Positions 55,901-56,847 of a DNA stretch of 64,000 nt are shown one piece after another. Location of the stretch: assembly GCA_023634235.1 (NCBI GenBank), contig JAMKCF010000001.1, forward strand, positions 30,546,920-30,610,919. The letters are read 5' to 3'. Under the pieces are notes generated by a model. It was given only the letters and a program-made list of their open reading frames with translations, was not told the origin of the DNA and made no database searches. The stretch's first letter is position 1, and each line of letters begins with the position of its first letter. The position numbers and the translations under genes are program-made. Source of the DNA: Pisaster brevispinus. Lineage: Eukaryota; Echinodermata; Asteroidea; Forcipulatida; Asteriidae.

Positions 55901-56847
55901 CTTTCGCTTTTGAGGGATCTTACGAACTCATTGCAAGGTGACACTTGTAACAAACATTTTTTTTTAAGGTTTCGCTGGTGGGTGGGAAAAGTCACCGAAA
56001 TGAAACTTTTCATTGAGAATAAAAAGCAAAACCTTGGGTTTTTTTTCGCTTTTGAGTATTTTGTTTTGTTTTGGTATGCCGTGGTTATTTTTTTATTTTA
56101 AGCTACATGTACTTTAAAGTTGAAGGTTACCCATTTTTCAAACTTCTGTTTCGGAGACTATTTTTATTATTACTATAATTTACTTTAAAAAAAAACCTCA
56201 AGTCCACACTTCTTTATTTGTACAGAATTGTTAAAGCGTTCTAAATCATGCAACGGTTTTGATGAGCTATTAATTCCTGAAATTCCTTCATGAAAACTGA
56301 GACGTGCACGTAGAGCGTTGTGTACGCCCCTTTGTGAAAACTCCAAACAATAAAAAAGTAGCTCTATGCAACTGGGCCCATGGCTTAAATTCATGGAGTT
56401 GCTCGAGCAGAGAATATCGCTTAACACTTTGCTGCTCAGCAACAATGTGCAGGGTACCAGTCAAAAATGGTATAAGCTACTTGCTATTTTGGCTGGTATC
56501 CTTTATTCTGGTAAGCGTAATGTTGCTGTGCTTAGAGCAGCTCTATGAAACTTGGCCCAGGTCTAGTACTCAATGCTTACTCTGGTAAGCATAATGTTGC
56601 TGTGCTTAGCAGCTCTATGAAACTTAGCCCAGGTCTAGTACTCAATGCTTACTCTGGTAAGCATAACGTTTATTGTGCTTAGCAGCTCAATAAAACCTGG
56701 CCCAGGTCTAGCACCCAGTGCGGACATACAGTACCTGATGCTAGCGAAGGTTCCAGTCTCCGACTCCTGGCGACTTCTCTCAAACTGATTGATGACGTTA
56801 CGGTTCTCCTGATCCAACTCGCGGGTCAACTTCTCAAATTTCTCTTC
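15139..56847 (-). CDS. CTNND: Delta-catenin / p120-catenin family armadillo protein (27 exons; 5' end beyond window)
   Basis: Exons join with consistent splice phases into 3510 nt (1169 residues plus stop, numbered from the first visible codon). Layout: coiled coil 1-38; Ser/Tyr/Pro/Asp-rich linker about 39-385; armadillo domain about 386-900, with an insert containing two CFG motifs and a KKKK stretch at 650-672; variable tail 901-1169 ending DSWV. The family binds the juxtamembrane tail of classical cadherins, stabilises them at junctions and tunes Rho GTPases. Diagnostic armadillo phrases include [59 protein letters not shown] and [12 protein letters not shown] is the PDZ ligand of CTNND2, ARVCF and PKP4 and is absent from vertebrate p120, so this looks like the invertebrate single-copy ancestor type. 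Many linker and tail exons are phase 1-1 and skippable. The coordinates span introns; the exons follow as separate entries. Confidence 0.95.
15422..15713. mobile_element. piggyBac-type MITE with TTAA target duplication
   Basis: Left end TTAACACGTTGACTGCCG and right end CGGCAGTCAACGTGTTAA are perfect inverses. TTAA flanks a 14-bp TIR CACGTTGACTGCCG, the signature of piggyBac insertion. Core about 284 bp, no transposase. Subterminal CTACGAGTATACTCGTAG (15637-15654) is a perfect 18-bp palindrome, partly repeated at 15678. The element lies in the last catenin intron. Confidence 0.9.
16093..16425 (+). mobile_element. tRNA-derived SINE with direct flanking repeats
   Basis: Core: GGTGGTCTAGTGGTAAGACA (box-A-like, 16224) and GGGTTCGAATCCCACCCGAG (16270). 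A roughly 73-bp block starting ATCGGTGTAAGGGAAAAA and containing TTCATCCCGATGCAA lies both before (16093) and after (16353) the core in direct orientation, unlike the inverted layout at 8804-9120. Confidence 0.8.
16898..17291. mobile_element. GGGCTCGAATTTGA-family MITE, copy 1
   Basis: Begins AGGGCTTGAATTTGACACTG and ends TCAAATTCGAGCCCA. The interior starts GACCGCCGGCCCGAGGCCAG, with the hairpin TTTAGCCTCGGGCCAG, and later has ACTCTGGTCTGGTAAACATT. Two more copies lie at 53967-54268 and 60564-60937. About 394 bp, non-coding. Confidence 0.85.
17801..17931 (-). CDS. CTNND: Catenin exon 26 (tail, ITIM-like motif)
   Basis: Acceptor CTTCTAATTTGTAG, donor GTAAGT, phases 1 to 0. Encodes residues 1088-1131, including [16 protein letters not shown] and ending GGVAVYGR. 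It is the only exon found that converts the phase-1 tail cassettes to the phase-0 last exon, so it should be constitutive. LNYASL (Tyr1104) matches [ILVS]xYxx[ILV]. I do not recognise the rest in vertebrate relatives. Confidence 0.82.
18592..18765 (+). mobile_element. tRNA-derived SINE, third copy of the 8.8/16.1-kb family
   Basis: CTCAGTGGTCTAGTGGTTAA (box-A-like) and GTGGGTTCGAACCCCAACCA (box-B-like, about 18680) are followed by GTATGCATGTGGATTGGTTT. The interior is diverged (TAGGTGGGGG insertion between boxes). Confidence 0.75.
18766..19830. repeat. ATTCTGTA satellite array II, period about 160-171 bp
   Basis: A GCTGCCAAC MITE copy (18766-18953) passes straight into GATATTGTAATATTCTGTAC. 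Five to six units follow with AATATTCTGTAC(A/C)CCAG-type phrases at about 18958, 19120, 19287, 19458, 19629 and 19788. Each unit holds several ATTCTGTA submotifs, TTCCTGAGGCATATTGCAAT and GCGTACATTAAGAATGCTGG. The two-stranded ORFs here (85-100 residues) come from the repeat. Confidence 0.9.
19858..19984. mobile_element. GGTCCAATTTCATGGCTCTGCTTACCG-type MITE, short copy
   Basis: GGGTCCAATTTCACAGCTCT and GCAGAGCCATGAAATTGGAC are inverse ends of a 125-bp hairpin with CTGTAAAGCAC in the middle. Longer relatives lie at 24365, 35233, 35486, 44821 and 49773. Confidence 0.8.
20160..20252 (-). CDS. CTNND: Catenin exon 25 (tail cassette C)
   Basis: Acceptor GCCCGTGTAG, donor GTAGAT, phases 1 to 1 (93 nt). 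Encodes [16 protein letters not shown] and ends [12 protein letters not shown]. The ending closely matches exons 24 and 23, so the three form a tandem family. Skipping it keeps the frame. Confidence 0.85.
20253..21307 (-). other. Catenin intron 24
   Basis: 20425-20480 and 20570-20625 are direct copies (TTGAGCATCGGACACGGCTG against TTGAGCATTGGACAAGGTTG). 20855-20985 contains two copies of GAACCAATACTACCCT plus GGGGAGTAGTGTTCAA-type sequence. A purine run (GAGA)n lies at 20290-20310. No exon seen. Confidence 0.55.
21308..21406 (-). CDS. CTNND: Catenin exon 24 (tail cassette B)
   Basis: Acceptor CATGCCTGTGTAG, donor GTACTA, phases 1 to 1 (99 nt). Encodes [17 protein letters not shown] and ends [12 protein letters not shown]. 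Eight of the last nine positions match exon 25. Confidence 0.83.
21581..21730. mobile_element. GCTGCCAAC MITE with 9-bp target duplication
   Basis: The ends GGAGCTGCCAAC and GTTGGCAGCTCT are inverse. GCTATCCCA lies directly outside both ends (21572-21580 and 21731-21739). The interior has CAATCAGGAAGATTT and GCAGAATCAGGGAGAG. A 9-bp duplication points to Mutator-like (or, if 8, hAT-like) mobilisation. Relatives: 13340-13425, 18766-18953, 25615-25700, 29945-30075. Confidence 0.85.
22478..22948. mobile_element. TIR element, TTAAAGGTAGGGTCATAGATC ends
   Basis: The left end TTAAAAGGTAGGGTCATAGA pairs with the right end ATCTATGACCCTACTTTAAA. About 470 bp; the interior has a reverse-oriented GGAGTATAGCTACATGTACC. 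Probably a relative of the 8061-8423 family. Confidence 0.75.
23032..23433. repeat. Telomere-like GGGTTAGGGTT array between inverted repeats
   Basis: 23077-23385 is a degenerate array of GGGTTAGGGTTGGGTTTAGG type. It is flanked by TTCTGACACCCCTCTATTCC on the left (23032) and GAATGTAGGGGTGTCGGAAC on the right (about 23413), which are imperfect inverses extending over about 30 bp. The single-strand G-richness yields the LGLGLG ORF, which is not a gene. Confidence 0.8.
23493..23588 (-). CDS. CTNND: Catenin exon 23 (tail cassette A)
   Basis: Acceptor TGCATGTTTAG, donor GTAGCA, phases 1 to 1 (96 nt). Encodes [18 protein letters not shown] and ends [12 protein letters not shown], the same terminal motif as exons 24 and 25. 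Confidence 0.85.
23589..25357 (-). other. Catenin intron 22
   Basis: 24365-24627 is a MITE of the ATTTCATAGCGCTGCT family (left GGGGCCGCTTAACGGCCC, right TTAAGCAGCGCTATGAAATT). 25140-25300 is GC-richer with ACGCGCGTACGTGC, ACGCGTGCACGTG and paired CGCCATCTTTTGATGAC / GTCATCAACGATGGCGG ends, probably another TIR repeat. No exon seen. Confidence 0.55.
24365..24627. mobile_element. GGGCCAATTTCATAGCGCTGC-family MITE
   Basis: Contains CATTTCACAGCGCTGCTAAC, GTAAGCACACGAAATGGCAT, ATGAATGACGCATCAGTGCA and closes AAGCAGCGCTATGAAATTGG. Close relative of 35486-35756. Confidence 0.75.
25358..25501 (-). CDS. CTNND: Catenin exon 22 (tail)
   Basis: Acceptor GGCCTAAACAG-type (CCCTAAACAG), donor GTAGGT, phases 1 to 1 (144 nt). 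Encodes [16 protein letters not shown] ... [14 protein letters not shown], residues 944-992. The STLPV phrase recalls the DSTLPL segment after the last armadillo repeat in p120 and ARVCF. Tyr-rich, likely phosphorylated; skippable. Confidence 0.88.
25502..26312 (-). other. Catenin intron 21
   Basis: 25615-25700 is a 5'-truncated GCTGCCAAC MITE (ends GAGAGTTGGCAGCTCT). The rest is AT-rich with nothing recognised. Confidence 0.5.
26313..26502 (-). CDS. CTNND: Catenin exon 21 (end of armadillo domain)
   Basis: Acceptor TTCCTCCAG, donor GTGAGG, phases 0 to 1 (190 nt). Begins [20 protein letters not shown], matching the family's last helix (W-x-Y/F-K-D/E-L-R ... DGW), then goes into a Pro/Ser/Thr tail ending STPAAPG. 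Confidence 0.93.
26503..27215 (-). repeat. Catenin intron 20 with recurring ATGAATATTCAT palindromes
   Basis: ATGAATATTCAT, a perfect 12-bp palindrome, occurs near 26522, 26671 and 26835, with a one-base variant near 26776. Copies are accompanied by AAGCACACATGAATATTC context, so the segment 26515-26850 is a loose tandem array. The rest of the intron has no recognised feature. Confidence 0.6.
27216..27309 (-). CDS. CTNND: Catenin exon 20 (armadillo)
   Basis: Acceptor CTTCTCAG, donor GTGAGT, phases 2 to 0 (94 nt). Encodes [17 protein letters not shown] ... IVKCAYQ, matching the family phrase (R)DAGGIEKLVxISKS of the penultimate repeats. Confidence 0.93.
27310..28248 (-). other. Catenin intron 19
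   Basis: 27610-27860 has paired GGGACCAGTCAGCTTGGC and CAACTGGTCCTCAGGTGTTT phrases also seen at 52120-52480. 27870-28020 has two partial copies of the GCTTAAGCAGCTCTATG family 3' end. 28020-28160 is a hairpin MITE. No exon seen. Confidence 0.55.
28020..28160. mobile_element. Hairpin MITE (TCCTAAGTTAGGAC)
   Basis: GGGTCGATTTCACAAAGATA and CTTTGAGAAATCCACCCC form the outer ends. The interior is packed with opposed CTTAGGACCAGTCCTAGG, CTAGTCCTAAGTTAGGAC and ACTCGTCCTAACT palindromes. About 140 bp. Confidence 0.75.
28249..28390 (-). CDS. CTNND: Catenin exon 19 (armadillo)
   Basis: Acceptor GATCTTGCAG, donor GTAAGT, phases 1 to 2 (142 nt). Encodes [16 protein letters not shown] ... [13 protein letters not shown], aligned with [14 protein letters not shown] ... 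ALHEVxxKNMENAK of CTNND2/PKP4. Confidence 0.94.
28391..28949 (-). repeat. Catenin intron 18 with (AAAT)n microsatellite
   Basis: 28578-28712 is a long AAAT/AATA run interrupted by an A16 stretch. 28480-28575 has G and C runs. Nothing else recognised. Confidence 0.75.
28950..29100 (-). CDS. CTNND: Catenin exon 18 (armadillo)
   Basis: Acceptor TTGTTGTCCACAG, donor GTAAGT, phases 0 to 1 (151 nt). Encodes [18 protein letters not shown] ... [35 protein letters not shown] is nearly the family consensus. Confidence 0.95.
29101..29533 (-). repeat. Catenin intron 17: duplicated exon end and SINE fragment
   Basis: 29350-29416 repeats 29488-29554 (offset 138 bp), including the last 20 or so coding bases of exon 17 and its GTGAGT donor. 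The sequence between the copies (ACCATTACATGGTGCT, AATAGGTCTCACATTA, CATACCTTG) also occurs at about 49320-49392. 29195-29250 (GGAGGTCGCAGGTTCAAATC) is a box-B-bearing SINE fragment. Confidence 0.85.
29534..29720 (-). CDS. CTNND: Catenin exon 17 (armadillo)
   Basis: Acceptor GACCACCAG, donor GTGAGT, phases 2 to 0 (187 nt). Encodes [18 protein letters not shown], then [38 protein letters not shown], ending SGEWV. The donor three bases after EW is preferred over GTGGTG because GEWVWALYIRA then has the same length as the relatives' NWxxAxYIRA. Confidence 0.93.
29721..30618 (-). other. Catenin intron 16
   Basis: 29945-30075 is a fragment of the GCTGCCAAC MITE (CAATCGGGGAGATTTCGTAC, ACAACCAGGGAGATATTTAG). 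30186-30475 is a SINE on -. No exon seen. Confidence 0.6.
30186..30475 (-). mobile_element. tRNA(Leu/Ser)-like SINE, reverse strand
   Basis: On -, GTGGCAGAGCGGTCTAGTTC (box A) and GTAGGTTCGAATCCCGGTCA (box B) stand about 60 bp apart with a long variable-arm-like spacer. They are followed by TTACACTTGTGCCAGATGAG and a body to about 30186. The same head type occurs on + at 40548 and 60118. Confidence 0.8.
30619..30709 (-). CDS. CTNND: Catenin exon 16 (CFG / poly-Lys insert)
   Basis: Acceptor AATTATTCATTAG, donor GTAAGT, phases 1 to 2 (91 nt). Encodes [18 protein letters not shown] and ends ARPATSTLP. The SGC(F/W)G-Lys-rich insert sits between armadillo repeats in this family and can act in membrane or nuclear targeting. 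AATGAATAATTCACAAATAC-type AT repeats lie just upstream. Confidence 0.9.
31408..31805. repeat. Minisatellite, period about 58 bp, seven copies
   Basis: Units read TGGTCTAAAGACTGCAAAGA, GTTCCACTAGAACTATTTTG, TTCCACTGCTTCCAACAA, with starts near 31467, 31525, 31583, 31641, 31700 and 31760. The middle copies are nearly identical, the outer ones diverged. Confidence 0.9.
32040..32335 (-). repeat. 76-77-bp satellite, about 3.7 copies (inverted to 59540-60100)
   Basis: Unit: GAATGTACTCTTCCAAAAAC, CAATGATGTACCATCCCTTT, ATGATATGTTTCTTGAAAAC, TAGAAGATTGGAAT. The same unit in reverse complement builds the array at 59540-60100. Confidence 0.92.
32742..32869. mobile_element. MITE with AAGCCCAGTTCAT TIRs
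   Basis: Left TAAAGCCCAGTTCATAACTT and right GCAGTATGAACCAGGCTTTT are inverse; pairing continues through CCTGCGAATG and CATTCGCAGG. 128 bp. A relative is inserted in a SINE at 60229-60350. Confidence 0.85.
33695..33721 (-). CDS. CTNND: Catenin exon 15 (27-nt microexon, second CFG motif)
   Basis: Acceptor GTTCACATATCGCAG follows a pyrimidine-rich tract containing CCACCACCACC; donor GTAAGG; phases 1 to 1. It adds KGTPGCFG in frame, directly before DDTSGCFGG of exon 16, so CFG occurs twice at a 9-residue spacing equal to the microexon length. Skipping restores [12 protein letters not shown]. It is short, so the exon needs transcript proof. Confidence 0.72.
33925..34087. mobile_element. CAGGCCTG-family MITE copy
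   Basis: TGTTGACCCTGGTCTTAGCC, TTGGTGCCCCTTCAAAAGTT, AAGTGCCCTTTGCAAACG and GATGAAAATTCAGGCCTG follow the order in 48451-48636. The left TIR is lost; CTGTTGACCCTGGTCT is internally duplicated. Confidence 0.7.
34509..34695. repeat. Three-copy direct repeat, period about 62-80 bp
   Basis: CCCATTTACGGATTCCTAAT, CTGTTTGCGGATTCCTAATT and CCCATTTACGAATTCCGATC start the units; each continues to CTCGCCA or CTCACC and GTGACTCCTTCA-like ends. Confidence 0.7.
35233..35487. mobile_element. GGGCCCAATTTCATGGCTCTGC-family MITE
   Basis: Left GGGCCCAATGCCATGGCTTG, right GCAGAGCCATGAAATTGGGC; the interior has CGCTTACACAGTTAGC and TGCTTGCCCTGTAAG. It abuts the next element so that the GGGCCC end is shared. 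Confidence 0.8.
35486..35756. mobile_element. GGGCCCAATTTCATAGAGCCGC-family MITE
   Basis: Left GGGCCCAATTTCATAGAGCC, right AGCAGCGCTATGAAATTGGG. Starts where the preceding element ends. Closely resembles 24365-24627 (ATGAATGACG(T/C)A, GAAAA(T/G)GCAT). Confidence 0.85.
36586..36727 (-). CDS. CTNND: Catenin exon 14 (armadillo and start of insert)
   Basis: Acceptor TTTTTTCGCCTAG, donor GTAAGT, phases 0 to 1 (142 nt). Encodes [16 protein letters not shown], matching (V/L)VENCVCILRNLSY, then [17 protein letters not shown] and PASPAKKK into the insert. Confidence 0.95.
36728..37793 (-). other. Catenin intron 13
   Basis: 36825-37262 holds two tandem hairpin units (separate entry). 37290-37480 shows TCCAATTCTTTTGAGTATCG and CATTTTGATTCTGGTCTCGT, pieces of the GGGCTCGAATTTGA family. 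37600-37740 has GTAGCCGTAGC-like repeats. No exon seen. Confidence 0.5.
36825..37262. mobile_element. Tandem pair of GGTGGCAGCAGACTTACC hairpin elements
   Basis: Each unit (36825-37024, 37060-37262) has left arm ACTCTAGGTGGCAGCAGACT-like and right arm GGTAAGTCTGCTGCCACCTA-like, then the shared tail CCATTGAACAATAACACTCC, GTGCAATCTTCATTGCAAAC, TTGGTTCATTACTTGATACA. Period about 238 bp. Each arm carries CTGGTAAGT or its complement, so a splice-donor-like site lies on both strands. Confidence 0.85.
37794..37911 (-). CDS. CTNND: Catenin exon 13 (armadillo)
   Basis: Acceptor CTTTACAG, donor GTGGGT, phases 2 to 0 (118 nt). Encodes [33 protein letters not shown], ending NNMDNK; matches NVSS ... EARRKMRECDGLVDALLxVVQ. 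Confidence 0.95.
37945..38434. repeat. Minisatellite of CATCTCATGAATAATCATAG units (left half)
   Basis: Units of about 36-38 bp alternate CTCATGAATAATCATAGC(A)TTCAA with TTCACTTTAACCATCTCATG and CTAGAGCCATCTGTAGCTTC, giving a higher-order period near 115 bp. The array resumes after the transposon at 39944-40035 with TAGCATTCAATCTCCACTAG. Confidence 0.85.
38435..39941. mobile_element. 1.5-kb TIR element at a TA target duplication
   Basis: Left end CAGTACCGGCCACAAGTAAT and right end ATTACTTGTGGCCGGTACTG are exact inverses, with at least 26 bp perfect (to TTCCAAA). TA flanks both sides, and removing the element restores AATAATCATAGCATTC of the host minisatellite. The TA duplication suggests Tc1/mariner-superfamily mobilisation. 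Subterminal zones are GC-rich (GCGGGG and CCCCGC repeats). There is no transposase. 39050-39210 matches 62700-62880 in inverse orientation. Confidence 0.92.
40150..40304 (-). CDS. CTNND: Catenin exon 12 (armadillo)
   Basis: Acceptor TATACCAACAG, donor GTAAAA, phases 0 to 2 (155 nt). Encodes [18 protein letters not shown], then [15 protein letters not shown] and TTGCLR; matches the ALxxLTxxVIIPHSGW ... NTTGCLRNVSS segment. Confidence 0.95.
40305..41012 (-). other. Catenin intron 11
   Basis: Contains a SINE with an ATT-repeat tail (40548-40957). 40305-40547 and 40958-41012 show nothing else. Confidence 0.6.
40548..40957 (+). mobile_element. tRNA(Leu/Ser)-headed SINE with (ATT)n tail
   Basis: Head: GTGGCCGAGTGGTTTAGAGC (box A) and GTGGGTTCGAATCCCGGTCA (box B). 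The body includes ACACTTGTGTCCTTGAGCAA, CTCTTCACCCAGGGGTATAA and ATGGGTACCTG, a central domain I recall from many invertebrate SINEs. The 3' end GTGAAATGCGCTATATAAGA runs into about 22 ATT units (40893-40957). Box spacing and a near-complete body make it the best-preserved SINE here. Confidence 0.88.
41013..41060 (-). CDS. CTNND: Catenin exon 11 (armadillo, 16 codons)
   Basis: Acceptor TTTTTCCGCACACAG, donor GTAAGC, phase 0 to 0 (48 nt). Encodes [16 protein letters not shown], matching the family's xELVTGxLWNLSS. The join RDPA-TKELVTG keeps the family length. Confidence 0.93.
41061..42194 (-). other. Catenin intron 10
   Basis: 41530-41590 shares a repeat with the left edge of the window. 41925-42010 (GGTGGCCTGACGTTCCGACC, CTCGAAGGCTTAATGACAAC) matches 6265-6320. 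41595-41660 has CCCCGAGAATTATTCCAGGGG. No exon seen. Confidence 0.5.
42195..42384 (-). CDS. CTNND: Catenin exon 10 (armadillo)
   Basis: Acceptor TTCTCCTACCCTCAG, donor GTGAGT, phases 2 to 0 (190 nt). Encodes [64 protein letters not shown]; a textbook delta-catenin repeat-2/3 segment. Confidence 0.96.
42385..42847 (-). other. Catenin intron 9, nothing recognised
   Basis: Unremarkable sequence with a G-run (GAGGGGGGGGCGGGCGG) at 42821-42838 beside the exon 9 donor. Confidence 0.45.
42848..42986 (-). CDS. CTNND: Catenin exon 9 (first armadillo repeat)
   Basis: Acceptor GACCTGATGCAG, donor GTGAGT, phases 1 to 2 (139 nt). Encodes [48 protein letters not shown]-x-P-(D/N)-L-x-E-(I/V)-I and NAAxYLQHL mark the start of the domain that grips the cadherin juxtamembrane peptide; Lys residues in the EDDPIKNK stretch sit at that groove. 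Confidence 0.96.
43822..43943. repeat. 22-bp minisatellite CACTGAGGTCAAAGACCGCCCT
   Basis: About five and a half units with period 22, the core written as CTGAGGTCAAAGACCGCC. The first two units read GGTGAAAGACC, the later ones GGTCAAAGACC. GGTCAAAGACC is itself partly palindromic. Confidence 0.92.
44821..45063. mobile_element. GGGTCCAATTTCATGGCTC-family MITE
   Basis: Left GGGTCCAATATCATGGCTCA, right GCAGAGCCATGAAATTGGGC; the interior has ACCGTAAGCAACGAATCGGC and CGCTTACACAGCTAGCAC. Confidence 0.82.
45150..45239 (-). CDS. CTNND: Catenin exon 8 (linker before armadillo domain)
   Basis: Acceptor TACACACTTCTAG, donor GTACTC, phases 1 to 1 (90 nt). Encodes [18 protein letters not shown] and ends SSMGSGKG. 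A second AG ten bases in (TCTTACAG) would break the frame with exon 7, so the upstream site is chosen. SRKSS-like phosphosites precede the armadillo domain in relatives. Confidence 0.85.
45240..46468 (-). other. Catenin intron 7
   Basis: Contains a dead non-LTR retrotransposon end (45686-45940), a SINE-like tail (45560-45600, ACGCTTTATAAATTGTCATT), a C20 run at 46173-46192, and G/GGA runs at 46411-46450 next to the exon 7 donor. Confidence 0.6.
45686..45940 (-). pseudogene. 3' end of a non-LTR retrotransposon reverse-transcriptase ORF
   Basis: On -, one frame reads [22 protein letters not shown] sequence, then [19 protein letters not shown]. After a one-base frameshift near 45750 it continues [19 protein letters not shown] and stops at 45686-45688. 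VVPVVxGALGTxPK...[14 protein letters not shown] is a recurring C-terminal signature of LINE-type reverse transcriptases in marine invertebrates (recalled, not searched). Fragment only, no catalytic domain. The + ORFs over 45765-46011 are its antisense. Confidence 0.8.
46469..46612 (-). CDS. CTNND: Catenin exon 7 (linker)
   Basis: Acceptor TTTGTTTGTCGCAG, donor GTAAGA, phases 1 to 1 (144 nt). Encodes [18 protein letters not shown], then [16 protein letters not shown] and [10 protein letters not shown]. Acidic, Tyr-rich and probably disordered; an in-frame skippable cassette. Confidence 0.87.
47533..47720. mobile_element. CCCAATTTCATAGAACTGC-family MITE, copy 1
   Basis: Left GACCCAATTTCATAGAACTG, right GCTTAAGCAGCTCTATAAAA. 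The interior has the paired GGGATACCAGTCACA and TTGGCTGGTTACCTTA plus GGTACATGTGGAATAG. The tail segment 47380-47450 is a partial copy of the same middle. Confidence 0.8.
47749..47934. mobile_element. Same MITE family, copy 2
   Basis: Left AGGGCCCAGTGTCACCAAGC, right GGCTTTATGAAATTGAGCCA, with GCTGGTTGGCTGGTTACC internally duplicated. It begins 28 bp after copy 1 ends. Confidence 0.7.
48168..48360. mobile_element. Same MITE family, copy 3 (best ends)
   Basis: GGGGCCCAATTTCATAGAGT and GCTCCATCAAATTGGGCCCG are near-perfect inverse ends of a 193-bp element. The middle reads AGCAGGATACCAGCCAAAAA and TTTTGGCTGGTAATCGTATT. Confidence 0.85.
48451..48636. mobile_element. CAGGCCTGGA MITE (best copy)
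   Basis: Ends CAGGCCTGGA and TCCAGGCCTG are perfect 10-bp inverses. The interior has GACCTCTGTTGACC duplicated, TGGCCTCAATGCCCCTTC and GTGCCCTTTGCAGAATGAAA. Copies at 5520 and 33925. Confidence 0.82.
48941..49033 (-). CDS. CTNND: Catenin exon 6 (linker)
   Basis: Acceptor CTTCCAACAG, donor GTGAGA, phases 1 to 1 (93 nt). Encodes [18 protein letters not shown] and ends HPPQPADDY. The YSDPYDRYP phrase echoes exon 5 (DPYDRSYND). Skippable in frame. Confidence 0.86.
49034..50842 (-). other. Catenin intron 5
   Basis: 49300-49470 includes ACATGGTGCTTTGTAAAGGA and CGCCTTGAGCGTCACTGAGT (SINE-like 3' part, also at 29425-29490). 49773-50012 is a MITE. 50040-50110 and 50690-50800 are copies of TCTCGTGTGTATGTTTATAT / GACTTTGACAACAAAACCAC type sequence. 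No exon seen. Confidence 0.5.
49773..50012. mobile_element. CCCAATTCATGGCTCTGCTTAC-family MITE
   Basis: Left CCCCCAATTCATGGCTCTGC, right GGTAAGCAGAGTCATGAAAT; the interior has AGCTGTGTAAACGAAGAATG and GATGTAAGCGTGGAATTCCC. Confidence 0.75.
50843..51275 (-). CDS. CTNND: Catenin exon 5 (large linker exon)
   Basis: Acceptor TCTCTCATTGCAG, donor GTGAGT, phases 0 to 1 (433 nt). Starts [18 protein letters not shown], then a long Pro/Tyr/Asp/Ser stretch with internal repeats [16 protein letters not shown] and [20 protein letters not shown] and [17 protein letters not shown]. The opening KxTVxTxVI recalls the VKTVTTRTV stretch of p120. The exon is markedly GC-richer than its surroundings. Confidence 0.92.
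51336..51560 (-). mobile_element. tRNA-derived SINE relic, related to 55236-55500
   Basis: GCGCCCTACCAGTTACTGAG CTATCTAG (tRNA 5' half on -), then AGCCAGGGATCACACCCAAG, ATACAACCTGGGAAGCTGCA and GGATCACCTTAAGGGGATGC, shared in order with 55320-55470. Confidence 0.7.
52120..52480. repeat. 21-bp minisatellite TTTCACTGGTCCCCCGGTCTA inside a repeat
   Basis: About nine and a half units of period 21 (TTTCACTGGTCCCCCGGTCT plus A) span 52145-52350. The flanks GGACCAGTTAGCTTGTCATT and ACTGGTCCTCGGGTGTTTTA are those of the repeat also found at 27610-27860. Because 21 is divisible by 3, it gives an FHWSPGL-repeat ORF (52141-52416), which I do not regard as a gene. Confidence 0.9.
52963..53039 (-). CDS. 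CTNND: Catenin exon 4
   Basis: Acceptor TTTTGTTTTAG, donor GTATGC, phases 1 to 0 (77 nt). Encodes [18 protein letters not shown] and ends QQVKKTTQ, leading into exon 5 [12 protein letters not shown], a VKK...T-rich stretch like that of p120. Confidence 0.87.
53163..53696. mobile_element. 534-bp TIR element, ATATCGTCACCGTTTTCACG ends
   Basis: Left ATATCGTCACCGTTTTCACG and right CGTGAAAACGGTGACGATAT are inverses; the TIR is about 31 bp with two mismatches. Related motifs recur inside: TTTCACGAAGAGCTACGTAT (53341) and TTTCACAAAGAGACGCGTAT (53457). No ORF of note. Target duplication unclear. Confidence 0.85.
53967..54268. mobile_element. GGGCTCGAATTTGA-family MITE, copy 2
   Basis: AGGGCTTGAATTTGACACTG to CCCAAATTTGAGCCCTG, with GGCCCGAGGCCAGTGATTTT. 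About 90 bp shorter than the other two copies. Confidence 0.85.
54405..54493 (-). CDS. CTNND: Catenin exon 3
   Basis: Acceptor CTTCTGTTTCAG, donor GTAAGT, phases 2 to 1 (89 nt). Encodes [30 protein letters not shown]. Just upstream in the intron lies an AACGTCAACG run. Confidence 0.86.
54494..54810 (-). other. Catenin intron 2, nothing recognised
   Basis: About 317 bp with a short AACGACAACGTCAACGTCAA repeat at 54511-54540 and a SINE-tail-like ACATTTGTAGAGCGCCAT at 54583. Confidence 0.45.
54811..54927 (-). CDS. CTNND: Catenin exon 2
   Basis: Acceptor TTTTACATTTTCAG, donor GTAAGT, phases 2 to 2 (117 nt). Encodes [51 protein letters not shown] resembles the VETSDDGTTRR segment of p120. Ser-rich; 117 nt and symmetric, hence skippable. 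Confidence 0.88.
55236..55500 (-). mobile_element. tRNA-derived SINE, reverse strand
   Basis: On -, CATAGTGCTAGCTCAGTTGG (box A) and GAGGTCATTGGTTCAACTCC (box B) form a tRNA-like head. The flank 55320-55470 (TGCCAGTCAAAAGCCAAACA, TAGCCAGGGATCACAACCAA, ACCTTAAGGGGATGCGACTT) is shared with 51400-51545. Confidence 0.8.
56373..56718. mobile_element. GGGCCCA-family MITE with its 3' end repeated three times
   Basis: ACTGGGCCCATGGCTTAAAT to AGAGCAGCTCTATGAAACTT is the element. Then a unit of about 80 bp (CTAGTACTCAATGCTTACTC, TGGTAAGCATAATGTTGCTG, TGCTTAGCAGCTCTATGAAA) repeats, ending in CAATAAAACCTGGCCCAGGT. AATAAA here is on the opposite strand from the gene. Confidence 0.82.
56735..56847 (-). 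CDS. CTNND: Catenin exon 1 of the window (N-terminal coiled coil)
   Basis: Acceptor GTTGATTTTTCAG, donor GTACTG, phases 0 to 2 (113 nt). Encodes [36 protein letters not shown]. This is the family's N-terminal coiled coil (compare QFERLTRELEAER...QLERCRxxSETG). The preceding residues (usually about 15-20, including Met) need an exon to the right; I found none up to 64000. Confidence 0.93.

Larger units (their letters stand above)
54928..56734 (-). other. Catenin intron 1 (first visible)
   Basis: A SINE relic (55236-55500) is followed by paired TTTTTCTTTCTTC / AACTCATTGCAAGGTGACAC phrases (55700-55990, two loose copies) and by an extended MITE at 56373-56718 that reaches to 16 bp from the exon 1 donor. 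Confidence 0.55.
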
